Source: Lachnospiraceae bacterium
GTDB taxonomy: Bacteria > Bacillota > Clostridia > Lachnospirales > Lachnospiraceae
Assembly (NCBI GenBank): GCA_900754855.1
Contig: CAAEEI010000050.1
Location: 1-13,959, forward strand
Reading direction: 5' to 3'
Length of the DNA: 13,959 nucleotides
In this document: in pieces, positions 6,253 through 13,883 of the stretch
Numbering within the stretch: position 1 is the first letter of the stretch
How the letters are laid out: each line of letters opens with the position of its first letter
The notes under the pieces: model-generated
Databases searched by the model: none
The model's input: the letters and a program-made list of their open reading frames with translations, nothing else
What the model was told of the DNA's origin: nothing
Position numbers and translations under genes: made by a program

Positions 6253-7437
6253 TTATTGATATTCTTCCATCAGTTTCCGGAAGATTGGCAGGGCCTGGCG
6301 GACGGTTTGCGTCGGTACACAGCAGGCAATGCGAAAGTGGCCGGGACAGCCGAAAATATCTCCGGGTACAACGATGAGATCTTTTGCCTTTGCCCGTTCA
6401 CAGAAGGCATAAGCGTCTGGTTCCGGGGTACGGGGAAACAGATAGAAGGCCCCTCCCGGTCTGACGCAGTGATAGCCATAGGATAAAAGTGCGTGATAAA
6501 AAATCTGCACATTCTCTTCATAGACAGACAAATCGGCAGTATCCGTGGAAACGTCTGCAATGGTACGCTGCATCAGGGAAGCAGGGCCGTTGTGGCCGAT
6601 CGTCCGGGAAATCTGCGGACAGATGGCGATGATGTCCTGTCCGTCGGTGCATTCCGGATGAACGGCGAGGTACCCGATCCTCTCTCCAGGTAAAGACAGG
6701 GATTTGCTGAAAGAGTAGCAGGTCAGCGTGTCTTTGTACATACTGGCAATGTAAGGACTGTCAGTGCCCGAAAAAACAATATCCCGATACGGCTCGTCAG
6801 AAATCAGATAAATAGGGTGGCCATATTCGCTGGCTTTTTCTGTCAGAATGGCGGCAAGTTTCTCGATGGTCGCCGTGGAGTAGACAATACCGGAAGGGTT
6901 ATTGGGCGAGTTGATCAGGACGGCGCTTACAGAAGGATTTAATCTGGTACGGAAATCCGTAAAATTAATCTGGAACGTATCGGTATCTGCAGGGACAACA
7001 GATAAACGCAGGGACGCCCCGGCGGCGTATGGTTTATATTCAGAAAAATACGGAGCAAAAGTAATGATTTCATCTCCCGGGTTGGTGACTGCCCGCAAAG
7101 CGTGGGCCAGAGCGCCTGCTGCTCCGATGGTCATGAAAATGTTCTCCGGACGATAATGCATGCCATAGCGTTGGTTCAGGGCATGCGCAATGGCAGAGCG
7201 GGTTTCCGGAACACCCATTCCGGGACTGTAACCGTGAAGAGAGAGCGGGTCAAGGTGCGAAACTTTGTCAATAATGGTTTGATTGACCTTATCCGGGGCC
7301 GGTACCGACGGGTTGCCCAGACTGAAATCATAGACATGGTCTTTACCGACAACCTTTCCCCTTTCCTGTGCATATTGAAAGAGTTCAAAGATAATGTCTT
7401 TTTCTCCAAGCATGGAGTGATAATGTCGATTGAGCAT
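6253..7437 (-). CDS. PLP-dependent aminotransferase, class I (aspartate aminotransferase-like)
   Basis: This 394-residue fold type I aminotransferase has all the usual landmarks. These are DFSLGNPSVPAP (37-48), GAAGAL near 105-110 at the cofactor phosphate, NNPSG (179-183), DEPYRDI (214-220, Asp214 at the pyridine nitrogen), the Schiff-base Lys245 in SFSKSLSLPGERIGY with Arg253, and the carboxylate-binding Arg369 in FRIACC. The last motif is typical of the group that includes aspartate and MalY/PatA-like enzymes, so aspartate, alanine or aromatic substrates are possible. It is not a duplicate of the aminotransferase at 1476: the two differ in most positions outside the cofactor site. GGAGG lies 6 bases before the ATG. 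It stands alone, is divergent from the dehydrogenase gene, and ends at the shared terminator. Confidence 0.92.
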   Translation of the reverse strand: MLNRHYHSMLGEKDIIFELFQYAQERGKVVGKDHVYDFSLGNPSVPAPDKVNQTIIDKVSHLDPLSLHGYSPGMGVPETRSAIAHALNQRYGMHYRPENIFMTIGAAGALAHALRAVTNPGDEIITFAPYFSEYKPYAAGASLRLSVVPADTDTFQINFTDFRTRLNPSVSAVLINSPNNPSGIVYSTATIEKLAAILTEKASEYGHPIYLISDEPYRDIVFSGTDSPYIASMYKDTLTCYSFSKSLSLPGERIGYLAVHPECTDGQDIIAICPQISRTIGHNGPASLMQRTIADVSTDTADLSVYEENVQIFYHALLSYGYHCVRPGGAFYLFPRTPEPDAYAFCERAKAKDLIVVPGDIFGCPGHFRIACCVPTQTVRQALPIFRKLMEEYQ

Positions 7438-7539
7438 AGCAGCCTCCTTGCGTAATAAAAATCTTGATTGTCATTTAAAAATATATTATCATAAAAATGG
7501 AAAATAAACAAGAAAAAGGAAAAAAGAAAGGAGCGCATG
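7438..7539. promoter_or_regulatory. divergent intergenic region with a plus-strand promoter
   Basis: This AT-rich gap separates the divergent aminotransferase and dehydrogenase genes. On the plus strand TTGATT (7464-7469) and TATCAT (7487-7492), 17 bases apart, form a good sigma-A promoter for the dehydrogenase gene. The minus strand has AT-rich -10-like sequences here but no convincing -35, so the aminotransferase promoter is unresolved. AAGGAG at 7528-7533 is the dehydrogenase ribosome site. Confidence 0.6.
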
Positions 7540-8616
7540 ATGGAAAATTATACAATTCTTCCGGTACCCTATACGGTTGGTCCGGAAGCTTATCAAAAGA
7601 TTGGGGAATATTGCAGACCTTTTGGAAAAAAAGCCGTGGTGATCGGGGGAGAAAAGGCAATGAAGGCATCCAGAGAAAAACTGCTTTTGGCGCTGGAGAA
7701 AACGGATATGGTGATTACGGCTTTTCTCTTATATGGTCAGGAATGTACTTATGAAGCTGCCCGCCAACTGGAAGAACGGGAAGAAGTACAGGAAGCGGAT
7801 ATGATTTTTGCCGTAGGTGGAGGCAAGGCAATCGATACGGCAAAACTGGTCAGCATCGCCTTGAAAAAACCATATTTTTCTTTTCCGACCATTGCTTCCA
7901 ACTGCGCGGCGGCATCGGCATTGTCGATTGTTTATCACGAAGACGGTTCTTTTTGCGCCTTTGTTCATTTTCTGGAGGCGGCCAGACATGTGTTTATTGA
8001 TACCGCGATCATTGCCCGCGCGCCAAAAGAATATCTCTGGGCAGGCATAGGAGATACCTGTGCGAAATATTATGAAGTGAGCGTATCGGCACGGGGAGAA
8101 AAACTGGAACATTTTCGTGCTCTGGGAGTAAATATGAGCAGGATGTGTATGGAAACCCTGGTGGAACATGGTGCGCAGGCGCTTAAAGACAATCAGGAAG
8201 GGATTTCTTCTTATGAACTGGAGCAGGCCGCTTTGGCCATCATTATTACAACCGGATGGGTTTCCATGCTGGTGGCCAGAGATCATTCCATGGATTATAA
8301 TGGCGGGGTGGCGCATGCCTTTTTTTATAGTCTGTGCAGCATTCCGGGCTTCGATGAAGAACATCTGCATGGTGTGGTCGTCGGCTTTGGGGTATTGTTG
8401 CTTTTACTTATTGATGGGCGGGAGGAAGAATGTCGGGAAATGATCCGCTTCAATAAAACGGTTGGTCTTCCGGTCAGCCTGAAAGAAATCGGAGTGACCA
8501 TGGAACAGGTTGCGACCTGTGCGCCAATCATGGTGAAAGATGAGGATCTGGAGCATTATCCTTACCGGGTAACCGAAGAGATGATCATGGCAGCGGCGGC
8601 GAAGCTGGAAAAATAA
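7540..8616 (+). CDS. iron-containing alcohol dehydrogenase / glycerol dehydrogenase-like enzyme
   Basis: This 358-residue protein of the group III alcohol dehydrogenase / dehydroquinate synthase-like fold is related to GldA. The Rossmann part has the NAD-binding loop AVGGGKAIDTAK (91-102). The predicted metal ligands are Asp172 (GIGDTCAKYYE), His259 (GGVAHAFFYSL) and His277 (EEHLHGVVVGFG). In glycerol dehydrogenases the block TIAATDAPTSALSV carries an Asp that binds glycerol. Here the block reads TIASNCAAASALSI, with Cys122 at the Asp position. The enzyme is therefore likely an NAD-linked polyol or alcohol dehydrogenase, but glycerol as substrate is doubtful. The ATG at 7540 is preferred to the one at 7537 because AAGGAG (7528-7533) is then 6 bases away rather than 3. 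It has its own promoter and no clear terminator follows it. Confidence 0.88.
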   Translation: MENYTILPVPYTVGPEAYQKIGEYCRPFGKKAVVIGGEKAMKASREKLLLALEKTDMVITAFLLYGQECTYEAARQLEEREEVQEADMIFAVGGGKAIDTAKLVSIALKKPYFSFPTIASNCAAASALSIVYHEDGSFCAFVHFLEAARHVFIDTAIIARAPKEYLWAGIGDTCAKYYEVSVSARGEKLEHFRALGVNMSRMCMETLVEHGAQALKDNQEGISSYELEQAALAIIITTGWVSMLVARDHSMDYNGGVAHAFFYSLCSIPGFDEEHLHGVVVGFGVLLLLLIDGREEECREMIRFNKTVGLPVSLKEIGVTMEQVATCAPIMVKDEDLEHYPYRVTEEMIMAAAAKLEK

Positions 8617-8753
8617 ACAAAAACAATAGAAAAAACACAGAATAGACATAAGAAGGAAGTAAGATAATAGAATTATGATTTGCGACTGAAAGAGGAAGAA
8701 GGATGTCCGTCAGATGACGCATTTCAGTGATAGAAAAGAAAGGTGGTATGATG

Positions 8754-9464
8754 ATGTACTATGGTTATGGATATGGAGGGTTACTCTGGGATCCGACATA
8801 TTTTCTGGTAATCATTGGTATGATGATTACCCTGATCGCATCGGCAAAAGTGAAAAGTACCTATGCGCGATTTGAGAAGGTCAGAAGTCACTCGGGAATT
8901 ACTGCGGCGGAAGCGGCGGAACAGATTCTGCATGGAGCAGGGATTTATGATGTGCGTATTGAGCGCATCTCCGGACACCTGACGGATAATTATGATCCGA
9001 GGAATAAGGTGCTCCATCTGTCCGATTCCACCTGGCGTTCCACTTCCGTTGCCGCCATCGGCGTGGCGGCGCATGAATGTGGTCATGCCATTCAGGATGC
9101 AAAAAATTATGCGCCTTTACGCATAAGAGGAGCCATCGTACCGGTGGTCAATTTTGGTTCGGTGCTTTCATGGCCGATGATTCTGCTTGGCATTTTGCTG
9201 AGTTTTAATCATACGTTAATTACGCTGGGAATCTTTCTGTTTTCGTTCACCGTGATTTTTCAGCTCATCACCTTACCGGTTGAATTTGATGCGTCGGCAA
9301 GAGCGCTTAAGATTCTGGGCGGATCCCATCTGCTTTATGATGATGAACTGCGCGGAGCAGGCAAGGTGCTGAAAGCGGCGGCGTTAACTTATGTGGCGGC
9401 AGCGGCAGCCACGATCTTACAGCTTCTTCGTCTTCTGCTTCTCTTTGGTCGAAACGACGACTAA
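8754..9464 (+). CDS. membrane zinc metallopeptidase, YugP-like (Zn_peptidase_2)
   Basis: This 236-residue protein belongs to the family of B. subtilis YugP, membrane-bound putative neutral zinc peptidases of unknown substrate. The zinc motif HECGH is at 107-111, and the Glu in LPVEFDASARAL (Glu177) is the probable third ligand. It has an N-terminal membrane segment (about 15-32, DPTYFLVIIGMMITLIASA), then VKSTYARFEKV and the soluble catalytic part. Hydrophobic stretches follow at about 126-150, 152-173 and 205-231. The first residues, MYYGYGYGG, are Tyr/Gly-rich. AGGTGG at 8741-8746 is 7 bases before the ATG at 8754; the in-frame ATGs at 8748 and 8751 and a GTG at 8727 are less well placed. 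The 137 bases before it hold no clear promoter, only a 7-bp inverted repeat (ACTGAAA / TTTCAGT). rlmH follows after 72 bases and may be cotranscribed. Confidence 0.9.
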   Translation: MYYGYGYGGLLWDPTYFLVIIGMMITLIASAKVKSTYARFEKVRSHSGITAAEAAEQILHGAGIYDVRIERISGHLTDNYDPRNKVLHLSDSTWRSTSVAAIGVAAHECGHAIQDAKNYAPLRIRGAIVPVVNFGSVLSWPMILLGILLSFNHTLITLGIFLFSFTVIFQLITLPVEFDASARALKILGGSHLLYDDELRGAGKVLKAAALTYVAAAAATILQLLRLLLLFGRNDD

Positions 9465-9536
9465 ACAGAAGAATTTCCGGAAGAGAAAACACGGTACGGA
9501 AAGGGAAAAACAAGGAGAGGAAAACAGGAGAGAACG

Positions 9537-9998
9537 TTGAGAGGAATAAAGATACTTTGCGTAGGAAAAGTAAAAGAAAAATACTTTCAGGAAGGAATCG
9601 CCTTCTACGTGCGTCAGATCAGGAAAAAGTATCCCATGGAGATTGTGGAATGCGAAGATGAGCCGACGCCGGAAGGCGCCTCTTTGGCAGAAGAACAGAA
9701 AATCAAAGAAAAGGAGGGGCTGCGGCTTCTCCGGAAAATCAAAGAGGAAGATTATGTCGTTGCCCTTTGTATCGACGGCTGCCATTTTTCCACAGAAAAA
9801 TGGCAGGAACGACTGAAAAAACAGACGGAGAGAATCAGTGGTTCTCTGGTGTTTGTCATCGGCGGTTCTCTGGGGCTTTCTGAGGCAGTGGAAAAAAGAG
9901 CGGAGGAAAAGCTGAGTTTTTCTGCGATGACTTTTCCTCACCAGATGATGCGTATGATTTTATGTGAGCAGATAGCCAGAGCGTTCAGGGATTCGTGA
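9537..9998 (+). CDS. rlmH: 23S rRNA (pseudouridine1915-N3)-methyltransferase RlmH, C-terminal tail missing
   Basis: RlmH is a SPOUT-class methyltransferase that methylates pseudouridine 1915 in helix 69 of 23S rRNA on the assembled ribosome. The 153 residues show KILCVGKVKEKY at the start, the acidic DEP segment near 41, CIDGCHFSTEKW (78-89), the SAM-binding knot loop FVIGGSLGL (106-114) and SFSAMTFPHQMMRMILCEQIARAFR (127-151). Family members then continue with about nine more residues ending in RGEPYHK/R. Here the frame stops after DS, and no such tail is seen in the other two frames downstream. That tail contributes to the active site across the dimer, so activity is uncertain. The start is TTG at 9537, with GGAG at 9527-9530 six bases before it. 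Its last 14 bases overlap the 3' end of the convergent flippase gene. Confidence 0.93.
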   Translation: MRGIKILCVGKVKEKYFQEGIAFYVRQIRKKYPMEIVECEDEPTPEGASLAEEQKIKEKEGLRLLRKIKEEDYVVALCIDGCHFSTEKWQERLKKQTERISGSLVFVIGGSLGLSEAVEKRAEEKLSFSAMTFPHQMMRMILCEQIARAFRDS

Positions 9999-11538
9999 TG
10001 TGTTCCAGAAAAAGCTGAAAAAAGGTGAAGAAGACTCCGTAAAATATTCCGCAGACTGCCAGCAGAAAAAAGGGAGGCAGACTGGTCTTCCCGGACAGAA
10101 GGTGGTAAAGCTGCTGAGAGCAAAGACCGCCGGACAAAGCGAGGGCAGAAGGAAGGAGAAGCGTTTTTTCCACAGAAAAAGGGAAGAGGCTGATCTTAAA
10201 AATGCAAAGCAGATCCAGAAAGATCTGGATGGCATAGCCGGACAGCAGACCGTAAAGATAACCTTTTATGCCCGCAGCAGGTATGGCAGTAAGAATAAAC
10301 AAGATGCGTACGGCCATACCGATGAGGTTATGATAAAGCGTCTGCTTTGTCTGGCCGAACCCGTTTAAAATGCTGGAAATGGTCTGCGCCACATACATAA
10401 AAGGACAGAGAATGGCAAACAGGTAAACATAGTGGCCGGCTTCCGGGTTATCGAAGATGATTTCTCCCAGAGTATTTCCGTAGATTAAAAAAGCGAATGT
10501 GCTGAATATACCGATAACAATACAATAATGCAGGCTTTTTGCGATGGTGCTTTTGATGAGCGCCATCTTTTTTTGTTTGTAAGAAGAGGAGATGGCAGGC
10601 AATAGCATGACGGAGAGTGAGTTGACAATGGTGGCAGGAAAAAACAAAAAAGGAAGAGCCATTCCGGTCAGCGTGCCATAGGTTTCCAGCGCGCGTGTGT
10701 GGCTGCCAAGATACTGCACCAGCATGAGGGGAATGAGCAGATTTTCCAGACTGCTGATGATCGTCAGGGAAAAATGATTGATGGTCAGTGGAACACTGAA
10801 ACGGAAAAATTCCCGGAGTAAAGAGGAAAAGGGCAGAATTTTTTTCCGGGCAGGTTGCCGGTGGGGCTGACGGGAAAAAAAGCGGCAAAAACCAAACCGT
10901 TCTTTTATATAACGGGAATACCAGTAAGCCAGAATGGTATAAATAGCAGAAACCACTTCTCCAATGACCATTCCCCAGGCGGCAATCCGGGCATCTGCAC
11001 AAAAGGCATAAACAGAAACAGACAGCAGATAGATGCCACCTACCCGTGCAGATTGTTCCACCAGTTGACTGACGGCAGGAACGCTGGAACGGTTTAATCC
11101 GATGTAATAACCATGCAGACAGGATTTTATGGCTACGAAGGGCAGGGACAGGGCGGCAATCCGCAAAGAGGGTGCGGCGGAAGCCTCTTTTAACAGAGAC
11201 TTGCTAAGATACCCGGCGCCTTCATAAAGGAAAAGAAAAAGCAGCAGGGAAAGCAAAAAAGAGAAAACACAGGTAAAGTGGATGAGACGGTAGATATTTT
11301 TTCGCTGTCCGCAGGCATAGAACCGGGAAGTCAGGTTGGAAATCCCGGTTTCAAACCCATGGCAGACCAGAGTAAAACAAAGCAGGTAAACGGGAAAAAT
11401 TAACTGATAAATGCCAAGTTCCTTTGCACCAATCAGATTCGAGAGGAATATTCTGTTATAAAAGCCCAGAGTTCTGGAAAGAAATCCGGAAATGGTGAGA
11501 ATGAGAGTTCCGGTAAAAATAGTTTTTTTATAGGACAT
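9985..11538 (-). CDS. polysaccharide flippase, SpoVB/MATE-like (MOP superfamily)
   Basis: This 517-residue polytopic membrane protein has about 12-14 hydrophobic segments and little soluble sequence. The start, FTGTLILTISGFLSRTLGFYNRIFLSNLIGAKELGIYQLIFPVY, is typical of the stage V sporulation protein B / polysaccharide transport branch of the MOP superfamily, whose members flip lipid-linked sugars (in MurJ's case, lipid II). SpoVB-like proteins are usually 500-530 residues, so this one is complete. A role in cell wall, spore cortex or surface polysaccharide is plausible; it cannot be narrowed further. I use the ATG at 11538, with AGGTG five bases upstream; an in-frame TTG at 11553 would add five residues. 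The ribosome site lies in an imperfect palindrome (11544-11556). The 3' end overlaps rlmH by 14 bp, and no terminator is evident within rlmH. Confidence 0.88.
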   Translation of the reverse strand: MSYKKTIFTGTLILTISGFLSRTLGFYNRIFLSNLIGAKELGIYQLIFPVYLLCFTLVCHGFETGISNLTSRFYACGQRKNIYRLIHFTCVFSFLLSLLLFLFLYEGAGYLSKSLLKEASAAPSLRIAALSLPFVAIKSCLHGYYIGLNRSSVPAVSQLVEQSARVGGIYLLSVSVYAFCADARIAAWGMVIGEVVSAIYTILAYWYSRYIKERFGFCRFFSRQPHRQPARKKILPFSSLLREFFRFSVPLTINHFSLTIISSLENLLIPLMLVQYLGSHTRALETYGTLTGMALPFLFFPATIVNSLSVMLLPAISSSYKQKKMALIKSTIAKSLHYCIVIGIFSTFAFLIYGNTLGEIIFDNPEAGHYVYLFAILCPFMYVAQTISSILNGFGQTKQTLYHNLIGMAVRILFILTAIPAAGIKGYLYGLLSGYAIQIFLDLLCIFKISLFPFSVEKTLLLPSALALSGGLCSQQLYHLLSGKTSLPPFFLLAVCGIFYGVFFTFFQLFLEHITNP

Positions 11539-11660
11539 AGAAACACCTGGCAAGTGGTTTCTTTTGAATATATGCCAGAAGAAAAAAACTTAGAAGCCAA
11601 AGTTTCAAAGAGAAACAGAAGAAAAAAAGAAAATTAAAATCATAAAAAAGGAGGAACAGG

Positions 11661-12854
11661 ATGATTTATCTGGATCATGCCGCCACTACCCCGCTGAAAC
11701 CGGAGGTGTTTTCGGCAATGCAACCTTATTTACGGGAGGAATATGGGAACCCTTCCGGTATTTATCAATTTTCGGCAGAGACAAAAAAGAAAGTAGAGCA
11801 GGCACGGAAAAGAATTGCAGATACATTGCAGGCAAAACCGGAGGAAATCTACTTCACTTCCGGGGGAACGGAAGCCGACAACTGGGCGCTAAAGGCAGGA
11901 GCCAGTCTGAGGAAAGAAAAAGGAAAACACATCGTTACGACAAAGATAGAACACCACGCCGTTTTGCGTTCTTGTGAAGCTTTGGAAAAAGAAGGCTATA
12001 CGGTGACTTATCTGGATGTGGATGAGAAGGGAAGAGTATCTCCGGAAACGGTGGAAAAGGCTCTTCGTCCGGATACCATATTGGTTTCGGTTATTTATGC
12101 CAACAATGAAGTGGGAACCATACAGCCGGTAAAAGAAATTGGGGAAATAACCGGAAAAAGAAACATCCTTTTTCATACCGATGCCGTGCAGGCCTATGGT
12201 CATCTTCCCATTGCTGTTAGAGAAGAACACATTGACCTGCTCAGCGCCAGCGGACATAAATGCGGCGGCCCCAAAGGAACCGGTTTTTTATACGTGAAAG
12301 CCGGCATTGCGCTTCCTTCCCTTATCCACGGCGGAGGCCAGGAGCAGGGGAAAAGAGCGGGAACAGAAAATGTGGCGGGAATCATTGGCCTGGGAAAAGC
12401 GGCGCAGCTGGCAGAGGAAAACCGGGAGACAGAAGGAAAAAAGATAGAAGAATTACGAAACTATCTGTGTGAACGACTGGAAAAAGAAATTCCTTTTTGC
12501 CGGCTCAATGGCAGTCGGAAACAGCGACTTCCCGGGAACTGCTGCATGAGTTTTTCTTTTCTGGAAGGAGCGGCTCTTCTGCTTTTTATGGACGAGGAAG
12601 GAATCTGTGCTTCGGCGGGATCAGCCTGCAGTGCAGGAACGAAGCGTCCCTCCCATGTTCTTTCGGCCATGGGACTTCCCGATTCTCTGGCACGGGGAAC
12701 GATTCGCCTGACCCTGGGAGAGCAGAATACAAAAGAAGAAATGGATAAAACGGTGGATGTGGTGAAAAAGGCGGTGGAAAAACTGCGAAAAAATTCCCCG
12801 GAATATGAAGACTTTCAATTCCGGGGAGAAATGAAACCGGCGGATTTTTGCTAA
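11661..12854 (+). CDS. cysteine desulfurase, NifS/IscS family
   Basis: This 397-residue PLP enzyme takes sulfur from cysteine, giving alanine and an enzyme persulfide for Fe-S clusters, tRNA thiolation or cofactors. MIYLDHAATTPLKPEV is the family start. EHHAVL (His in the cofactor stack), DAVQAYG and SASGHKCGGPKGTG, with the Schiff-base Lys200, follow in order. RAGTENVAGIIGLGKA is also diagnostic. The catalytic cysteine is Cys323 in GSACSAG; it is preceded by ICASA rather than the usual VSTG-type run. The short loop around it fits the NifS/SufS-like IscS group. AGGAGG lies 7 bases before the ATG. No IscU/SufU, thiI or mnmA gene is nearby in the window, so its sulfur acceptor is unknown. The last 20 codons hold the terminator of the convergent ldh gene. 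The stops of the two genes are 9 bases apart. Confidence 0.95.
   Translation: MIYLDHAATTPLKPEVFSAMQPYLREEYGNPSGIYQFSAETKKKVEQARKRIADTLQAKPEEIYFTSGGTEADNWALKAGASLRKEKGKHIVTTKIEHHAVLRSCEALEKEGYTVTYLDVDEKGRVSPETVEKALRPDTILVSVIYANNEVGTIQPVKEIGEITGKRNILFHTDAVQAYGHLPIAVREEHIDLLSASGHKCGGPKGTGFLYVKAGIALPSLIHGGGQEQGKRAGTENVAGIIGLGKAAQLAEENRETEGKKIEELRNYLCERLEKEIPFCRLNGSRKQRLPGNCCMSFSFLEGAALLLFMDEEGICASAGSACSAGTKRPSHVLSAMGLPDSLARGTIRLTLGEQNTKEEMDKTVDVVKKAVEKLRKNSPEYEDFQFRGEMKPADFC
12788..12827 (-). terminator. Rho-independent terminator of ldh, inside the cysteine desulfurase gene
   Basis: TCCCCGGAAT (12795-12804) and ATTCCGGGGA (12818-12827) are perfect reverse complements. Four further pairs (TGAA 12806-12809 with TTCA 12814-12817) close a 4-base loop. 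Six A at 12788-12793 become a T-run directly after the stem when read on the minus strand. It lies 37 bases after the ldh stop. On the plus strand no T-run follows, so it should not end desulfurase transcription. Confidence 0.88.
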
Positions 12855-12863
12855 AAGAGCGTG

Positions 12864-13817
12864 TTACAGCTCCAGGCTGTCTGCTACCTGTTTCAACGTT
12901 CTGGCAGATTCTTTTAATCGGTTTTGTTCTTCTTCGTTCAGGGAAATCGGAACATGGGTTTCCACGCCGTCAAGTCCGACGATGGCCGGCATGCTGAGCG
13001 CAATGCCTTCGATACCATATTCTCCGTGCATCATGGAAGAAACCGGTAAGATGGATTTTTCATTGCGGATGATACATTCGCAGATCCTTTTTACCGACAT
13101 GGCGATACCATAATAAGTCGCCTGTTTTTTCGCAATGATTTCGTAAGCGCTGTTTTTCACGGATTCGGCGATTTTTTGCATGGAAGCTTCATGATTGAAA
13201 TGTCCCCGCATCTCGCAGAAATTATCCAGAGGGATACCGGATACATTTGTGCTGCTCCATGCGGCAATCTCGCTGTCGCCATGTTCTCCGATGATGAAAG
13301 AATGTACGCTTCGACTGTCTACGTGCAGATGTTCTCCCAGAGCATGTTTTAAACGGGCGGTATCCAGAACCGTACCGGAACCGATGACCCGATTTTCCGG
13401 TAAGCCACTTAATTGAACGGCCACATAAGTGAGAATATCTACCGGATTGGATACAATAAGTAAAATCCCCTGAAAGTTCTGGGCCGTAATCTGTGGAATA
13501 ATGTTTTTGTAAATGCTGACATTTTTATGCACCAGATCGAGGCGGGTTTCCTCCGGTTTCTGATTGGCGCCGGCGGTGACAATGACAATGGCGGCGTCGG
13601 CAAGATCTTTATAGTCTCCGGCATAGATTTTCATCTGTCCGGCAAAAGGAATGCCGTGGGCAATATCTTTTGCTTCACCATCTGCTTTTTCCTGATTGGC
13701 GTCAATGAGAACCATTTCGGAAAAAAGTTTGCTCTGCATCAGTGTGAAAGCCGTAGCGGAGCCGACAAAACCACATCCGATAATCGCTGCTTTTCTTGGA
13801 TTTATATGCTTAATCAT
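12864..13817 (-). CDS. ldh: L-lactate dehydrogenase
   Basis: This 317-residue NAD-dependent enzyme reduces pyruvate to L-lactate and regenerates NAD in fermentation. The Rossmann loop is GCGFVG (14-19), and Asp39 (LIDAN) selects NADH. The mobile loop TAGANQKPEETRLDL carries Gln86, which marks lactate rather than malate specificity, and Arg92. Asp152 and Arg155 (LDTARL) and the catalytic His179 (IIGEHGDSE) are present. In Bacillus-type enzymes fructose 1,6-bisphosphate is bound by an Arg and a His; the matching positions here are Lys157 and His172, so allosteric control may be altered. The length is normal. AGAGG precedes the ATG by 8 bases. It is monocistronic, with its own promoter and a terminator in the neighbouring gene. 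Confidence 0.96.
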   Translation of the reverse strand: MIKHINPRKAAIIGCGFVGSATAFTLMQSKLFSEMVLIDANQEKADGEAKDIAHGIPFAGQMKIYAGDYKDLADAAIVIVTAGANQKPEETRLDLVHKNVSIYKNIIPQITAQNFQGILLIVSNPVDILTYVAVQLSGLPENRVIGSGTVLDTARLKHALGEHLHVDSRSVHSFIIGEHGDSEIAAWSSTNVSGIPLDNFCEMRGHFNHEASMQKIAESVKNSAYEIIAKKQATYYGIAMSVKRICECIIRNEKSILPVSSMMHGEYGIEGIALSMPAIVGLDGVETHVPISLNEEEQNRLKESARTLKQVADSLEL

Positions 13818-13830
13818 AATTCATACCTCT

Positions 13831-13840
13831 TTTCTAGAAA
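13831..13840. promoter_or_regulatory. palindrome in the ldh leader
   Basis: TTTCTAGAAA is a perfect 10-bp palindrome between the predicted ldh transcription start (near 13849) and its ribosome site. It could be an operator. It does not match the Rex consensus (TTGTTAA-N4-TTAACAA), the redox regulator one might expect here. Confidence 0.3.
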
Positions 13841-13855
13841 TTAAAATGTAGTGAA

Positions 13856-13883
13856 ATTATAGCACAATTGATGTAAATGTCCA
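13856..13883 (-). promoter_or_regulatory. sigma-A promoter of ldh
   Basis: On the minus strand TGGACA (13878-13883) and a perfect TATAAT (13856-13861) are separated by 16 bases, which places the start of transcription near 13849, about 30 bases before the ATG. Upstream of it, 13884-13959 is A-rich on the plus strand and holds no gene that I can support. Confidence 0.75.

Noticed and set aside
6013..6486. Plus-strand frame of 157 residues through the shared terminator
   Set aside because: It runs across the ATPase end, a strong terminator and the antisense of the aminotransferase gene, so it cannot be a real gene.
7729..8370. Minus-strand frame of 213 residues inside the dehydrogenase gene
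   Set aside because: It is fully antisense to a gene with clear motifs, is rich in Arg, Phe, His and Cys as shadow frames are, and resembles no family.
8617..8753. Possible promoter or small RNA between the dehydrogenase and zinc peptidase genes
   Set aside because: TAGACA/TAATAG-like pairs have poor matches, and the 7-bp inverted repeat has a long loop and no T-run, so no specific element can be claimed.
9465..9536. TTTCCG / CGGAAA inverted repeat between the zinc peptidase gene and rlmH
   Set aside because: A six-base stem with a long loop and no T-run; not a terminator.
9417..9941. Minus-strand frame of 174 residues opposite rlmH
   Set aside because: Phe/Ser/Leu-rich translation of purine-rich coding DNA read backwards; no start site or recognisable domain.
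12864..12895. ACAGC / GCTGT hairpin after the cysteine desulfurase stop
   Set aside because: A five-base stem without a T-run inside ldh; too weak to be the desulfurase terminator.
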